Of a DNA stretch of 61,100 nt, positions 7,735 through 16,146 are shown in pieces (the first letter of the stretch is position 1; each line of letters starts with the position of its first letter). This stretch comes from Kitasatospora sp. SolWspMP-SS2h (GTDB lineage Bacteria > Actinomycetota > Actinomycetes > Streptomycetales > Streptomycetaceae), in the NCBI RefSeq assembly GCF_003259315.1, contig NZ_QLLT01000037.1, positions 1-61,100 of the forward strand, given 5' to 3'. The notes under the pieces are model-generated. The model was given only the letters and a program-made list of their open reading frames with translations. It was not told the DNA's origin and searched no databases. The position numbers and the translations under genes are program-made.

Positions 7735-8910
7735 GTGAGCGGCGACTTGGCGGCGGGCGCCCGGGCAGCGCTGGCCGGTCGACTGGCGGGCGCGGGCGTG
7801 CTGGAGGCCGGGTGGCGCGGGGCGTTCGAGGCCGTTGCCCGGCATCTGTTCCTGCCGCCGGTGTACTGGGAGTTCGTCGACGGCAGTGCGGTGCGGCGCG
7901 ACCGGGGCACGGACCCGCAGGAGTGGCTGGCCGGCGCCTACCGGAACACGGCGGCCATCACGCAGTGGGACGACGGCGACGAGGCCGGCGGGCAGCAGGA
8001 CTTCACGTCGAGTCTGAGCATGCCGACGATGGTGGCGCGGATGCTCGCCGACCTCGCGGTCGAGGACGGACACCGGGTGCGGGAAGTCGGTACCGGGCCG
8101 GGCTTCAACGCCGCGCTGCTGGCGCACCGCCTGGGCGCGGAGAAAGTGGTGAGCGTCGAGATCGACGAGGCCGTCGCCGGCCTCGCGCGCAAGAACTTGG
8201 CCGCCGCGGGCCTGGACGGGGTGCAGGTGGTGACCGGGGACGGCGCCGACCCCGCACTCGGGCCGAGCGGGCCGGCCGACCGGCTGATCGCCACCTGTTC
8301 CACCCTGCTGAGCGACGTCCCCCTCGGCTGGGTCGAACAGAGCGCGCCGGGCGGCGTCATCGTCGCCCCCGCCGCCACGCTGTTCGGCGGCGGCGCCACC
8401 GCCCGCCTCCAGGTCGCCGCCGACGGGCGCTGCGCGAACGGCCGGTTCACCGGTGCCGCCGACTTCATGCGGATGCGTCAGCAGCGCTACCAGGCACCGC
8501 CGGTGGACGCCTACCTCCCCGGCCAGTGGCCCGGCGACGCGAAGGCGTCGCTCACCGGCCTCGACCCGGAGGACATCGGAAGCTCCTGGCTGGCCCAGTT
8601 CGCCGTCGGCGCCGCCCTCCCGGACGTGTACTACCGTCGCGCCCCGTACGGGGACACGGTCACGTGGTGGTTCTTCGACACCGCGGTGACGTCCTGGGCG
8701 ACGGTCGACTCCGTCCCCGGCCGGGGCGAGTTCGAGGTCCGGCAGAGCGGGCCCCGCCGACTGTGGGAGGAGATCCGCACCGCCCACGACACCTGGGACA
8801 AGGCCGGCCGGCCCGGCTACGAGCGGTTCGGACTCACCGTCAGCACCGCCGGCACCCGCACCGTCTGGCTCGACCATCCCGACCACCCCTGGGACCCGAC
8901 CACGCCCTGA
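7735..8910 (+). CDS. PIMT-type O-methyltransferase with long C-terminal domain
   Basis: 391 residues. The first 250 match the protein-L-isoaspartate O-methyltransferase fold: pre-motif SSLSMPTMVARML, SAM motif I EVGTGPGFNAALLA (about 117-130), VVSVEIDE and a GDG motif. Family proteins repairing isoaspartate are about 210 aa; the extra ~140-residue domain (DVYYRRAPYGDTVTWWFF, then TVWLDHPDHPWDP) is typical of PIMT relatives in RiPP pathways, where it binds the precursor. Motif I has Arg before the Glu where most have Leu. GTG start. It lies 15 bp after a 38-aa peptide ORF; no ATP-grasp, LanB or lasso gene is near, favouring a stand-alone imiditide-like system (inference). Confidence 0.85.
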   Translation: MSGDLAAGARAALAGRLAGAGVLEAGWRGAFEAVARHLFLPPVYWEFVDGSAVRRDRGTDPQEWLAGAYRNTAAITQWDDGDEAGGQQDFTSSLSMPTMVARMLADLAVEDGHRVREVGTGPGFNAALLAHRLGAEKVVSVEIDEAVAGLARKNLAAAGLDGVQVVTGDGADPALGPSGPADRLIATCSTLLSDVPLGWVEQSAPGGVIVAPAATLFGGGATARLQVAADGRCANGRFTGAADFMRMRQQRYQAPPVDAYLPGQWPGDAKASLTGLDPEDIGSSWLAQFAVGAALPDVYYRRAPYGDTVTWWFFDTAVTSWATVDSVPGRGEFEVRQSGPRRLWEEIRTAHDTWDKAGRPGYERFGLTVSTAGTRTVWLDHPDHPWDPTTP

Positions 8911-9080
8911 CCCTGACATCGGACCCAAACCCGAACCGGTGGCCGACATGGCACCAGCAGGACGCCCTCCCCGACGTGACAGGATTCGGAGCGCTCCGCC
9001 CGCACACCAGTGCCCGCGGGCAGAGCACCGACCCGGCCGACGGCGCCTGCTAGCACCCAAACCCTGGCAGTCGCCGAGGA

Positions 9081-9129
9081 CAACAACAGGCAGGCCTCGG
9101 ACGCGGTGTCCGGGGCCTGCCTGTTGTTG
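9081..9129. terminator. bidirectional terminator hairpin
   Basis: A 22-bp stem with one T-G pair: 9081-9102 against 9108-9129, loop GCGGT; the base is CAACAACAGGCAGGCC. It lies between two convergent genes. Confidence 0.85.
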
Positions 9130-9151
9130 CTCTGCCCAGTCGGGCGGCGGA

Positions 9152-10145
9152 TCAGAGGCCGCTGCGGCGCACGACGGGCCGGGTGGGCCTCGTCCGGTCG
9201 GGGGCCGGGGCGTGGGCGCCTGCACGGGTGCGCTCCAGCCAGCCGACGACCTGCCGGACGGTCGCCGCATCGAGGTGGCGGGTGAGCTCGCGCACCGCCT
9301 GGTGGTCGTCGTCGGTCAGCGTGTACAGCCCGGCGCGGGCGAGGGCGGTGTACAGCGGGTCGGCGGCAGCGCCCGCAAGGCGGCGGTGCGCGGTGTCGGT
9401 GTGCTGCCGGGCGTCGTGGGCGGCCTCGGCCGCACACTGCGCGACGTCGCGCCGGTGCCCGGCCGCGGTCTGGGCCCGCTGCAGGCCGAGGTCCCGGTCC
9501 CGGTCGTAGGCTCCGCCCTGGGCGGCGGTCTCGGCGCGGATGCGCTGCCACTCCTCGTAGGCGGCCGCGGCGCGGGCGAAGGCGCTCTCGTCTCCGGCGT
9601 CGGCGTACCGGTCGGCGGTGCGCAGGTCGGCGTGGGCATCGTTGAGGGCCTGGTCGATGGCAGCCAGGGTGAGGCCGGCGGCCCGGCGGCGGATCCGGGT
9701 GCGCCTTCTCGCCGCGCAGGCCGTCCTCGGGGTCGCCGCTCTCGTCCTCGTCCGTGCTCTGGTCGTCGTCCGGGTGGGCGGGGTGCTGGGCGAGGGCGGC
9801 GTGGAGCGTGGCTCCGGCCTCCCAGGACTCGGCGTGCACAACCGGCTGGGTGCGGCCGTCGCTGCCCGGGGTGGCGACGAGCCGTCCGTCGACCAGGGCG
9901 GCCCAACCGATGAGGCCGTCGACGTCCTTCTCGACCCAGCCGCGGGCGAGGCCGGCGCCGTGGTACAGGGTGCGGATGCCGTCGCGGCCGGACCAGCGCA
10001 GCCAGATCGCCCCGCGCACCAGCGGCGAGTCGAGAATCGCCCGGCCCAGATCCCGATCGGCGGGCTGCAACCGAGTGCGGATGTCGGACAGGGCCAGCGG
10101 GACGGGCGCGGCGGGGTCGGGGCCGGAGCGGGTGGCGTCGGTCAT
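9152..10145 (-). pseudogene. hypothetical protein gene with one frameshift
   Basis: The first ~145 residues (ATG at 10145) read WLRWSGRDGIRTLYHGAG then WEAGATLHAALAQHPAH and an acidic stretch ending GLRGEKA. The rest lies in another frame from about 9700 to 9152: RIRRRAAGLTLAAIDQALND, a helical Ala-rich segment, then TDDDHQAVRELTRHLDAATV. A missing base near 9700 would join them into ~330 residues. No domain recognised; long helical Ala/Arg proteins of this kind are common on actinomycete integrative elements. Either a real frameshift or a sequencing error in a GC run. Confidence 0.6.
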
Positions 10146-10154
10146 CGCGGGCGG

Positions 10155-10449
10155 TGCCTCCGGAGTCGGAAACGGGTGTGATGATGGCGGGGGGTGCGGC
10201 GAGTTCTGCGGGGATGCTGCCAGTGCCGGTGGTCAGGCAGGCGGTGATCAGGGCGTGCAGGCCCATCGAGTCGCAGAACGCGATTCCGGACAGCTCCAGC
10301 ACGAGCTGCTTGCCAATGGCACCACCATCGAGATCAGCCTCGGCCTGTTCATCGCCATCAGCCGCAACCGCCGAAACACCATCCTCACCGCCCGCGCCAA
10401 GCGTCTCACGGAGCTCAGCATGCGCTGGCAGTGATCGGGGCTCGGGCAT
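10155..10449 (-). pseudogene. STAS-domain (anti-sigma antagonist) gene remnant
   Basis: The segment LVLELSGIAFCDSMGLHALI is the signature of STAS-domain anti-anti-sigma factors, with the phosphorylatable Ser in CDSMGL. The sequence before it has lost the usual beta strands, and after ITACL homology stops. Such proteins relieve sigma-B-type factors by binding anti-sigma kinases. The remnant is not functional. A more complete STAS gene lies at 27583-27927. Confidence 0.6.
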
Positions 10450-10486
10450 CGGCCTGCCGTCCGGTCGGTGCTCGGGGTGTGCGGAA

Positions 10487-10705
10487 CTAGATGCGCTCAC
10501 GCTCGGCGGCCTCCCGCGCCCACTGCTCGGCCACGTCCTCGCGGCAGCCGGCGCACAGCCCGTCGTCGCCCCAGGTGTCGGCCCGCTCCTGCCCGGCCCC
10601 CCGCTCGTCCGAGAACGCCGTCTTGCAGCGGGTGCAGGCCGGACGGCGCCGCTCCCGCTGCGCCTACTCCCGCTTCGCCTCCCGCTCCGCACGGGCCCGA
10701 CCCCT
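10487..10705 (-). pseudogene. zinc-ribbon protein gene with internal stop
   Basis: The frame reads ACTRCKTAFSDERGAG, then DDGLCAGCREDVAEQW and ends AAERERI. Two CxxC pairs would bind one zinc. An in-frame TAG at 10664-10666 interrupts the basic helical lead (EREAKRE, stop, AQRERRRP). The N-terminal part is lost. It resembles the broken zinc-ribbon gene at 40385-41160. Confidence 0.5.
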
Positions 10706-10939
10706 TGACCAGCATGTTGTCCCGCGGGTTGTCCCGCCCGAATTGCCCTGGTCAAGGGCCTTGTCCTCCCGGTTTGTCCGTCACCGGGATCACGGCCCCG
10801 GCGCCCGGTCAGAGGTCATGGACGTGGGCCTGGAGGATGCTCCGGGCGGCGAGCTCCGGGGTGTCGGGGTGGGTGAGGCGGCCCAGCACCTGGTCGCGCT
10901 GCTGCTCGGCCAGGTGCTGGGGTGCCGGGTGTGGCGGGG

Positions 10940-12214
10940 TCAGGACCAGGTGCCGCCGTTGCCGAACTTGAAGACGTAGTCGGCGGTGGACGTGTAGGCG
11001 TTGGAGAGGGCGAAGGTCGCGGTGCCGGGCCGGTAGACGCCGAAGGTGGTGCGGCCCTTGGCACTCCAGTCGCCGACGACGGGCAGGTCGCCCTTCTCGC
11101 CGTAGGTGGCGGTGGTCACGGTGCCGTCGTCGTGGCGCAGGGCGAAGGTGTTGGCGTCGCCCGGGTTGGTGCCGGCGCGGAAGACGCCCATCTGGGTGTG
11201 GCCCACGCCGTCCCAGTCGCAGACGATCGGGGTGTCGCCCGGGTTGCCCAGAGAAGCGCTGGTGGTAGTGCCGTCGTCGTGGCGGACAGTGAACGTCGCG
11301 GTGCTGGGCCGGTAGACCGCCATCTGGGCATGGCCGTTGTGGTCCCACATCCCCGGCACCGGCACGTCCCCGGCGTTGCCGAACACCAGCGAGTCCGAGC
11401 TCGCGTCGTCGTGCCGCAGCACGAACTCGCGGGTGCTGGGCCGGTAGACACCGAGCTGGTCGTGCCCCAACCCGTCCCAGTCCCCCGTGATCGGCACGTC
11501 GCCGGCCTTACCGAACCCCGCGACCACGTCCGCGCTGCCCGCCGAGTTCGAGTTCCGCAGCGCCCACACACCGTCCCGGAACACGCCGATCGTCGACGCC
11601 GACCCGCCCCACTTCCCCGACACCGGCACATCACCGCTGTACACCCGAGCGGACGGGTCGTCGACGATGTTGTTGTAGCGGTAGGGGAGGAAGCCGCCGC
11701 TGGTCATATCGGAGCGGGTCATGACGCGGGAGCGGGCGGTGGAGTCGGAGGTGGGTTCCTCGTAGATGGTGGCGGAGGTGTGGCCCGAGTCGTTCCAGCC
11801 GACGAACAGCACCATGTGGGTGTTGATGTTGTTGAGGGTGTCGCCGGGCTTGAGGCTGTCCAGGCCGGCGAGCCGGGTGGAGTAGTTGACGGCGGAGTTG
11901 GTGGTGAAGCCGCTGTTGGTGCCGGAGGTGTTGATGTGCCAGGCCATGGAGACGAAGCCGGAGCAGTCCTGCCGGTACAGGGTGCCGCTGCCGTCGGTGT
12001 GATAGCTGACCTGGGAGTACGGGACGGTTTGGTCCACCCAGGACTTGGCGCGGGCCAGGACCTCGGAGCGGGTGATCTGGCCGCCGACCGAGGACGCGGC
12101 CTGGGCGGTGGCCGCGGTGGCTACCGTGAGCGCCGTGGTGGCGACGGCGCCGGAGGCGGCGATCGCGGCGGCCAGGGCGACGCCAACGAGCTTGGAGCTG
12201 CGGGAGGAAGGCAT
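10940..12214 (-). CDS. secreted NlpC/P60-like peptidase with beta-repeat domain
   Basis: 424 residues. An Ala-rich signal peptide (about 1-40, ending AATAQAAS) directs export. The catalytic region has Cys in RQDCSGFVSMAW and His in NTHMVLFVGW, as in amidase/NlpC-P60 cell-wall hydrolases. From about residue 195 there are five ~45-residue repeats of the VPVVGDWDGDGRT...GVYRP type (GDVPITGDWDGLGHDQLGVY and variants), a beta-propeller-like module common in Streptomyces secreted enzymes. ATG at 12214 behind GAGGAGA; the frame continues 17 codons upstream without support. It likely cuts peptide stems of peptidoglycan. Confidence 0.88.
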   Translation of the reverse strand: MPSSRSSKLVGVALAAAIAASGAVATTALTVATAATAQAASSVGGQITRSEVLARAKSWVDQTVPYSQVSYHTDGSGTLYRQDCSGFVSMAWHINTSGTNSGFTTNSAVNYSTRLAGLDSLKPGDTLNNINTHMVLFVGWNDSGHTSATIYEEPTSDSTARSRVMTRSDMTSGGFLPYRYNNIVDDPSARVYSGDVPVSGKWGGSASTIGVFRDGVWALRNSNSAGSADVVAGFGKAGDVPITGDWDGLGHDQLGVYRPSTREFVLRHDDASSDSLVFGNAGDVPVPGMWDHNGHAQMAVYRPSTATFTVRHDDGTTTSASLGNPGDTPIVCDWDGVGHTQMGVFRAGTNPGDANTFALRHDDGTVTTATYGEKGDLPVVGDWSAKGRTTFGVYRPGTATFALSNAYTSTADYVFKFGNGGTWS

Positions 12215-12504
12215 GGCGGAGTTCTCCTCGGAAAGGTTCGGGTGGCGATGTGGCGTGCCGGGCACGCGAGAAGGCTCGGTGGTGCTGGTGGACGGCTGTC
12301 CTGCAGGAACAGCGGTCAGGGCACCCGGGCGGGCGTTGTGGGATGGCGGCGGCCCAGCAGACGCTGGTGGGCGGCGGGCAGGTGACGCAGGGGGCTGTAG
12401 GGCCGCGAGACGGCCGAGGGCCCGGGCGCCTGTATGCCGGTGGCCGGCGCAGCACGTGGGCCGCGGCGGTTGCGCACCGGGGCGGCGTGTCGCCGGGGGA
12501 GATC

Positions 12505-12808
12505 GGTTCAGGGCGAGAGCGGGTGTCTGTCGGTGTCTCGGAGGTAGCGCCGGCGCAGCGGTGGCGAGGCATGCGGGGCGTGGGTGAGCAGTTGGCGCAG
12601 GACGGCCTGCGGGTCGGTGCGCGGGAGTTCGGGGCGGCGCGGTAGATCAGCAGGTCGATCCGGTCTGTCTCGCAGCGGACGGTGATGTGCCGGAGGGCGT
12701 CGGCGGGCCGGGCATGCGCCACAGGGGCGCCAGCACCTCGTCCGCCTTGCTGGCTGGGGTGTGTGGGGTGGTGTCTTTGCGGTGCAGTGAGGCGTAGACG
12801 ACGTCCAT
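12505..12808 (-). pseudogene. degenerate copy of the peptide-partner gene
   Basis: Begins MDVVYASLHRKDT exactly like the intact gene at 13071-13415. After LWR the frame shifts; the continuing homology (ALRHITVRCETDRIDLLIY) lies in another frame, and the original frame stops at 12647. The ~100 bp around its start (about 12760-12870) are about 97 percent identical to the second copy, including the 6-bp gap to the upstream peptide stop. Confidence 0.75.
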
Positions 12809-12814
12809 CCGCGG

Positions 12815-12880
12815 TCAGCCGCCCCAGCCAAGGCTGTCGGTGGTGACGGTGGCGGGCGGGGCGGGGGTGTCGGCGGACGG
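12815..12880 (-). pseudogene. 3' fragment of a secreted-peptide gene
   Basis: Encodes TPAPPATVTTDSLGWGG and a stop, identical to the C-terminus of the intact peptide gene at 13422-13586. The signal-peptide part is missing and is replaced by unrelated sequence. Confidence 0.7.
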
Positions 12881-13070
12881 CTGCCCTGCAGGAACAGCCG
12901 GAGCGTGAACACCGGGCGCTGCGTGGTCGGCAGCCGGGGTCGGCACGGGCCGGTGGGGCGGGGTTCAAGCGGGCAGCGGGTGTCCGTCGGAAGGACGGTG
13001 GTACGGCGGCGCCGGGAAGAACGGTGTGCGGGCCCCTGGAATGCGGCCGCGGGTGGTGTGGAACGGGAGG

Positions 13071-13415
13071 TCAGCACGCAGTGGGCGGGGTCGGCGGCTG
13101 GTAGCGCCGTTGCAGCATCGGCGATGCCCGGTGGCTGCGGGTGATCAGGCTGTGTGCGACGGCCAGCGGATCCTTCGCTCCGGCTTCAGCCGGGGCTGCG
13201 GGGTGCCCGGTGGCGGGTGCGGCGTCGGTGGTGGGGCGGGTCAGCAGGTAGAGCAGCAGGTCGACCCGTTCCGACTCGCAGCGGACGGTGATGTGTTGGA
13301 CGGCGTCGGTGGGCTGGGCGTGCGCCCACAGGACCGCCTGGATCTCTTCCGCTTCCCCGTCTCGGGGCCGGCCGGCGGTGTCCTTGCGGTGCAGCGAGGC
13401 GTAGACGACGTCCAT
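13071..13415 (-). CDS. peptide-partner protein, 114 aa
   Basis: Begins MDVVYASLHRKDTAGRP; a central segment VQHITVRCESERVDLLLYL looks like a compact alpha/beta core, and the tail is Pro/Ala-rich. It starts 6 bp after the stop of the secreted-peptide gene, so the two are surely cotranscribed. No membrane segment or signal peptide. No known family recognised. The gene pair is duplicated just downstream (12505-12880), where both copies are broken. Confidence 0.75.
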   Translation of the reverse strand: MDVVYASLHRKDTAGRPRDGEAEEIQAVLWAHAQPTDAVQHITVRCESERVDLLLYLLTRPTTDAAPATGHPAAPAEAGAKDPLAVAHSLITRSHRASPMLQRRYQPPTPPTAC

Positions 13416-13421
13416 CCGCGG

Positions 13422-13586
13422 TCAGCCGCCCCAGCCCAGGCTGTCGGTGGTGACGGTGGCGGGCGGGGCGGGGGTGGTGGGGACCGCGGCCGTGTCGGTG
13501 GCGGAGGCGGCCACCGGGGTCAGGAGCAGGGCGCCGAGCGAGACGGCGAGGACCGCGGCGGTCTTGGCGATGTGGGTGCTGGTCAT
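13422..13586 (-). CDS. secreted 54-aa peptide ending DSLGWGG
   Basis: ATG start behind GAAGG. Residues 1-29 are a clear signal peptide (hydrophobic AAVLAVSLGALLL, cleavage after AASA). The mature part is about 25 residues, Thr/Pro/Ala-rich, ending TVTTDSLGWGG. It is cotranscribed with a 114-aa partner and divergent from a LuxR-type regulator with a TrmB-like N-terminus. A short exported peptide beside a LuxR gene suggests peptide signalling (inference). Too short for the sequence alone to exclude a structural role. Confidence 0.75.
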   Translation of the reverse strand: MTSTHIAKTAAVLAVSLGALLLTPVAASATDTAAVPTTPAPPATVTTDSLGWGG

Positions 13587-13948
13587 GGTGGTCTTCCTTC
13601 GGACGTGACGGGGGATCGGGTGGCCGGTCCGGTGGAGGAGTCCCGCGGTCGACCCTCTCCCGGTCGCCGCCCGGTTGTCGTTCTCCCTGGCGGCGAGCTC
13701 TACTTTCGCCGCTCCGGAACCCCGCCGGAAGGGGTTCCGGATGTCGCCAACCGGACTGTCCGACACCAGACACGACGCCATGTCCACATCATGAATTGAG
13801 GCGGGCACTCTTCGGGCATAGGCCTGCGGATGCCCCATAGGGCACAGAATCGATCTTGTGATCGAACGGGCTGGTCTGCCAGGATGCGTGACGCTTCGTA
13901 TGCCACCGCACACGACATCACCCGTGAACCACCACATGAGGGGGGACC

Positions 13949-14909
13949 ATGCTGGAGGCTCTGGGACTCACGGCCACGGCCGGCCGGGTCTACCGGGCAC
14001 TTGCTCGACCGACCCGCCGACGGCATCGCCGAGATCGCCGCCCACTGCGAAATCGGCGAGAACGAGGTGCACGATAGCCTGGACGAACTCGGCAACCTCA
14101 TGCTGGTGCGCGCCTCCGCCGAACACCCCGGCCGGATGCGCGCCGTCGACCCCGCCATCGGCCTCGCCGACCTGCTGGCCCGCCAGGAAGCCGAACTCGC
14201 CGAACGCCAGGCCACCCTGGCCGCCTCCCGCGCCGCCGTCACCCGCATGGTCGCCGACCGCGCCGGGCACGGAGAGCGGCTGCTCGGCATGGACGCCATC
14301 TTGCACCGCCTGGAACGCATGGGCCGCGACACCACCCGCGAAGTCATCAGGATCCAACCCGGCAACCAGCGCCCCGAGGACCTCGACGCCTCCCAGCCCA
14401 ACGACGCCGCGGCGCTCGCCCGCGGCATCGCCATCCGCACCCTCTACCAGGACTCCACCCGCCACCAGCCCCACACCGTTACCTACGCCCACTGGCTGCA
14501 CAGCCACAGCGGCGAAGTGCGCACCTCCCCCACCGTCCCCCAGCGCATCGTCATCGTCGACCGCCGCGAAGCCCTCGTCCCCATCGACCCCGGAGACAAC
14601 CGAAAAGGCGCCCTATACGTCACCGAACCCGGCCTCCTCCACTCTCTGACCGACCTGTTCGACCAAGCCTGGAACACCGCCGTCCCCCTCGGCACCACCA
14701 CCCCCCAGGACCCCGCCACCGGCCTCACCACCACCGAACGCGAACTCCTGAGCCTCCTCGGCACCGGCCTCACCGACGACGCCGCAGGCCAGCGCCTCGG
14801 ATTCTCCTCCCGCACCGTCGGCCGCCACATGGCCTCCATCATGGAACGCCTCAACGCCACCAGCCGCTTCGAAGCCGGCATCAAAGCCGCCCAGCGCGGC
14901 TGGCTCTGA
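13949..14909 (+). pseudogene. LuxR-family regulator with TrmB-like N-terminus, frameshifted
   Basis: ATG at 13949 behind GAGGGGGG gives MLEALGLTATAGRVYRA, the first helix of a TrmB-type winged helix. The frame then breaks at about 14000; the next frame continues LLDRPADGIAEIAAHCEIG and runs clean to 14909. The C-terminus (LTTTERELLSLLGTGLTDD then FSSRTVGRHMASIMERLNA) is a LuxR/GerE helix-turn-helix. One extra base near 14000 explains the break; an alternative start at 13830 stays in the second frame but lacks the first helix. Divergent from the secreted-peptide gene, which it may control. Confidence 0.75.
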
Positions 14910-15352
14910 CTGGGCGTTACGCGATGATCAGCGGTAGCTTCCCACTCCGGTACGGCGGGGCTGTCTGCGCCGGAGAATTTTGGCCCCATCCGTCTCGGCC
15001 GATCGCGCGTCCTGTACGGATCCGCACAACCTGGGCGCGCCGCGGCTGGTAGACCGGGGACGGGGCTGGCACCTGGGTCCTGGCCCGGTCCGGGGGCTGG
15101 TCATTCCTGCGTGCTCTGGCGCATGTCCGACCCGCATCGATCAGGTGGTGGGCGGCCCGGCGGTCGCCGGGCGGCTCGGCCGGGCCGCCGAGGAGCGCAG
15201 CGCGGCCCGCCGCGGACGCGAACGCCCCGACCGGCCGGACCGGCCAAGATCAGGGGCGGTTGTTGGGGATCGGTCCGGGGCCTAAGGTGAGGGGCCCGCA
15301 AGCGCCCGCCGGGCATGCGACCCTCTCGATGCGGCGCCCAGGGAGAATTCCG
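14910..15352. other. spacer without a gene
   Basis: Between the LuxR gene and the response regulator. Nothing coding is seen; the region just before 15353 holds the AGGGAGAATTCCG ribosome site. Confidence 0.5.
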
Positions 15353-15784
15353 ATGCCCACCGGCCCCGCCCGCCCCAGCCGTGTCCTGCTGATCGAGGAC
15401 GACGCGGGCGACGCCGTGCTCATCGGCGAGGCGCTGAACGAGCGCGGCGCGCGCGACCTCATCCAGGTCACCGACGGCATCGCCGCGCTGGAGCACCTGC
15501 GCGACCCCGCCAGCGCGCGCCCCGACCTGATCGTCCTGGACCTCAACATGCCCCGCATGAACGGCCGTGAACTGCTGCGCATCCTCAAGAGCGACGAGAG
15601 CCTGCGCACCATCCCCGTCGTCGTCCTCACCACCTCCTCCTCACCGCACGACATCTCCGACGCCTACAGCAACCACGCCAACGCCTACGTCACCAAACCG
15701 GTCAACCTCGAAGCATTCGAACGGGCCGTGCGGAGCATCGACGCCTTCTACCTCGACACCGCCACCCGCCCGCCCCGCCACTGA
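15353..15784 (+). CDS. single-domain response regulator (Rcp1-like)
   Basis: 143 residues, receiver domain only. VLLIEDDAGDAVLI carries the acidic pair, LIVLDLNMPRMNG the phospho-acceptor Asp, VVVLTTSS the conserved Thr/Ser and YVTKPVN the conserved Lys. The loop after DLNMPRMNGRELL and the ending FYLDTATRP resemble Rcp1-type regulators paired with phytochrome-like histidine kinases. No kinase is adjacent. ATG at 15353 behind AGGGAGAA; the longer frame is not supported. It ends at a strong terminator shared with the convergent gene. Confidence 0.9.
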   Translation: MPTGPARPSRVLLIEDDAGDAVLIGEALNERGARDLIQVTDGIAALEHLRDPASARPDLIVLDLNMPRMNGRELLRILKSDESLRTIPVVVLTTSSSPHDISDAYSNHANAYVTKPVNLEAFERAVRSIDAFYLDTATRPPRH

Positions 15785-15810
15785 ACCCACGTCGGCGGAC
15801 AGCCGAATAG

Positions 15811-15871
15811 CGGCCGGCATGCACTGTGGCGGCCCCCCTTCGTGGGGGGCCGCCACAGTGCATGCCGGCCG
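15811..15871. terminator. 28-bp perfect inverted repeat, bidirectional terminator
   Basis: 15811-15838 is the exact reverse complement of 15844-15871 with a 5-base loop TTCGT. It lies between convergent genes (response regulator and GlsB-type protein). Confidence 0.95.
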
Positions 15872-15873
15872 GT

Positions 15874-16146
15874 TCAGGCGCGGCTGTGTCGGTTACCGGT
15901 GACGAGGCGGTAGACGACCAGGAGGATGATCGAGCCGACGATGGCGGCGACCCAGGTGGAGATGTCGAAGAAGCCGTCGATCGAGTCCACGCCGAAGATG
16001 ACCTTGCCGAGCCAACCGCCGAGCAGACCGCCCGCGATGCCGATGAGCATCGTGATGATGATGCCGCCCGGGTCCTTGCCCGGCATCAGCGCCTTCGCGA
16101 TCGCGCCCGCCAGCAGACCGATCAGTATCCAGGCCAGGATGCCCAT
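15874..16146 (-). CDS. GlsB/YeaQ/YmgE family stress membrane protein
   Basis: 90 residues, almost entirely hydrophobic. The opening GILAWILIGLLAGAIAK, the glycine-rich helix GGIIITMLIGIAGGLLGGW and the closing helix WVAAIVGSIILLVVY match the transglycosylase-associated family, three-helix inner-membrane proteins induced by envelope, acid or osmotic stress. ATG behind GAGAGAG. Molecular role of the family is not settled. Confidence 0.92.
   Translation of the reverse strand: MGILAWILIGLLAGAIAKALMPGKDPGGIIITMLIGIAGGLLGGWLGKVIFGVDSIDGFFDISTWVAAIVGSIILLVVYRLVTGNRHSRA

Noticed and set aside
10816..12385. Plus-strand 487-codon frame antisense to the NlpC/P60 gene
   Set aside because: Val/Gly/Arg repeats mirror the beta-repeats of the real gene; a shadow.
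12215..12500. ydaO-type (c-di-AMP) riboswitch upstream of the NlpC/P60 gene
   Set aside because: Known for some Streptomyces cell-wall hydrolases, but the expected conserved core could not be seen here.
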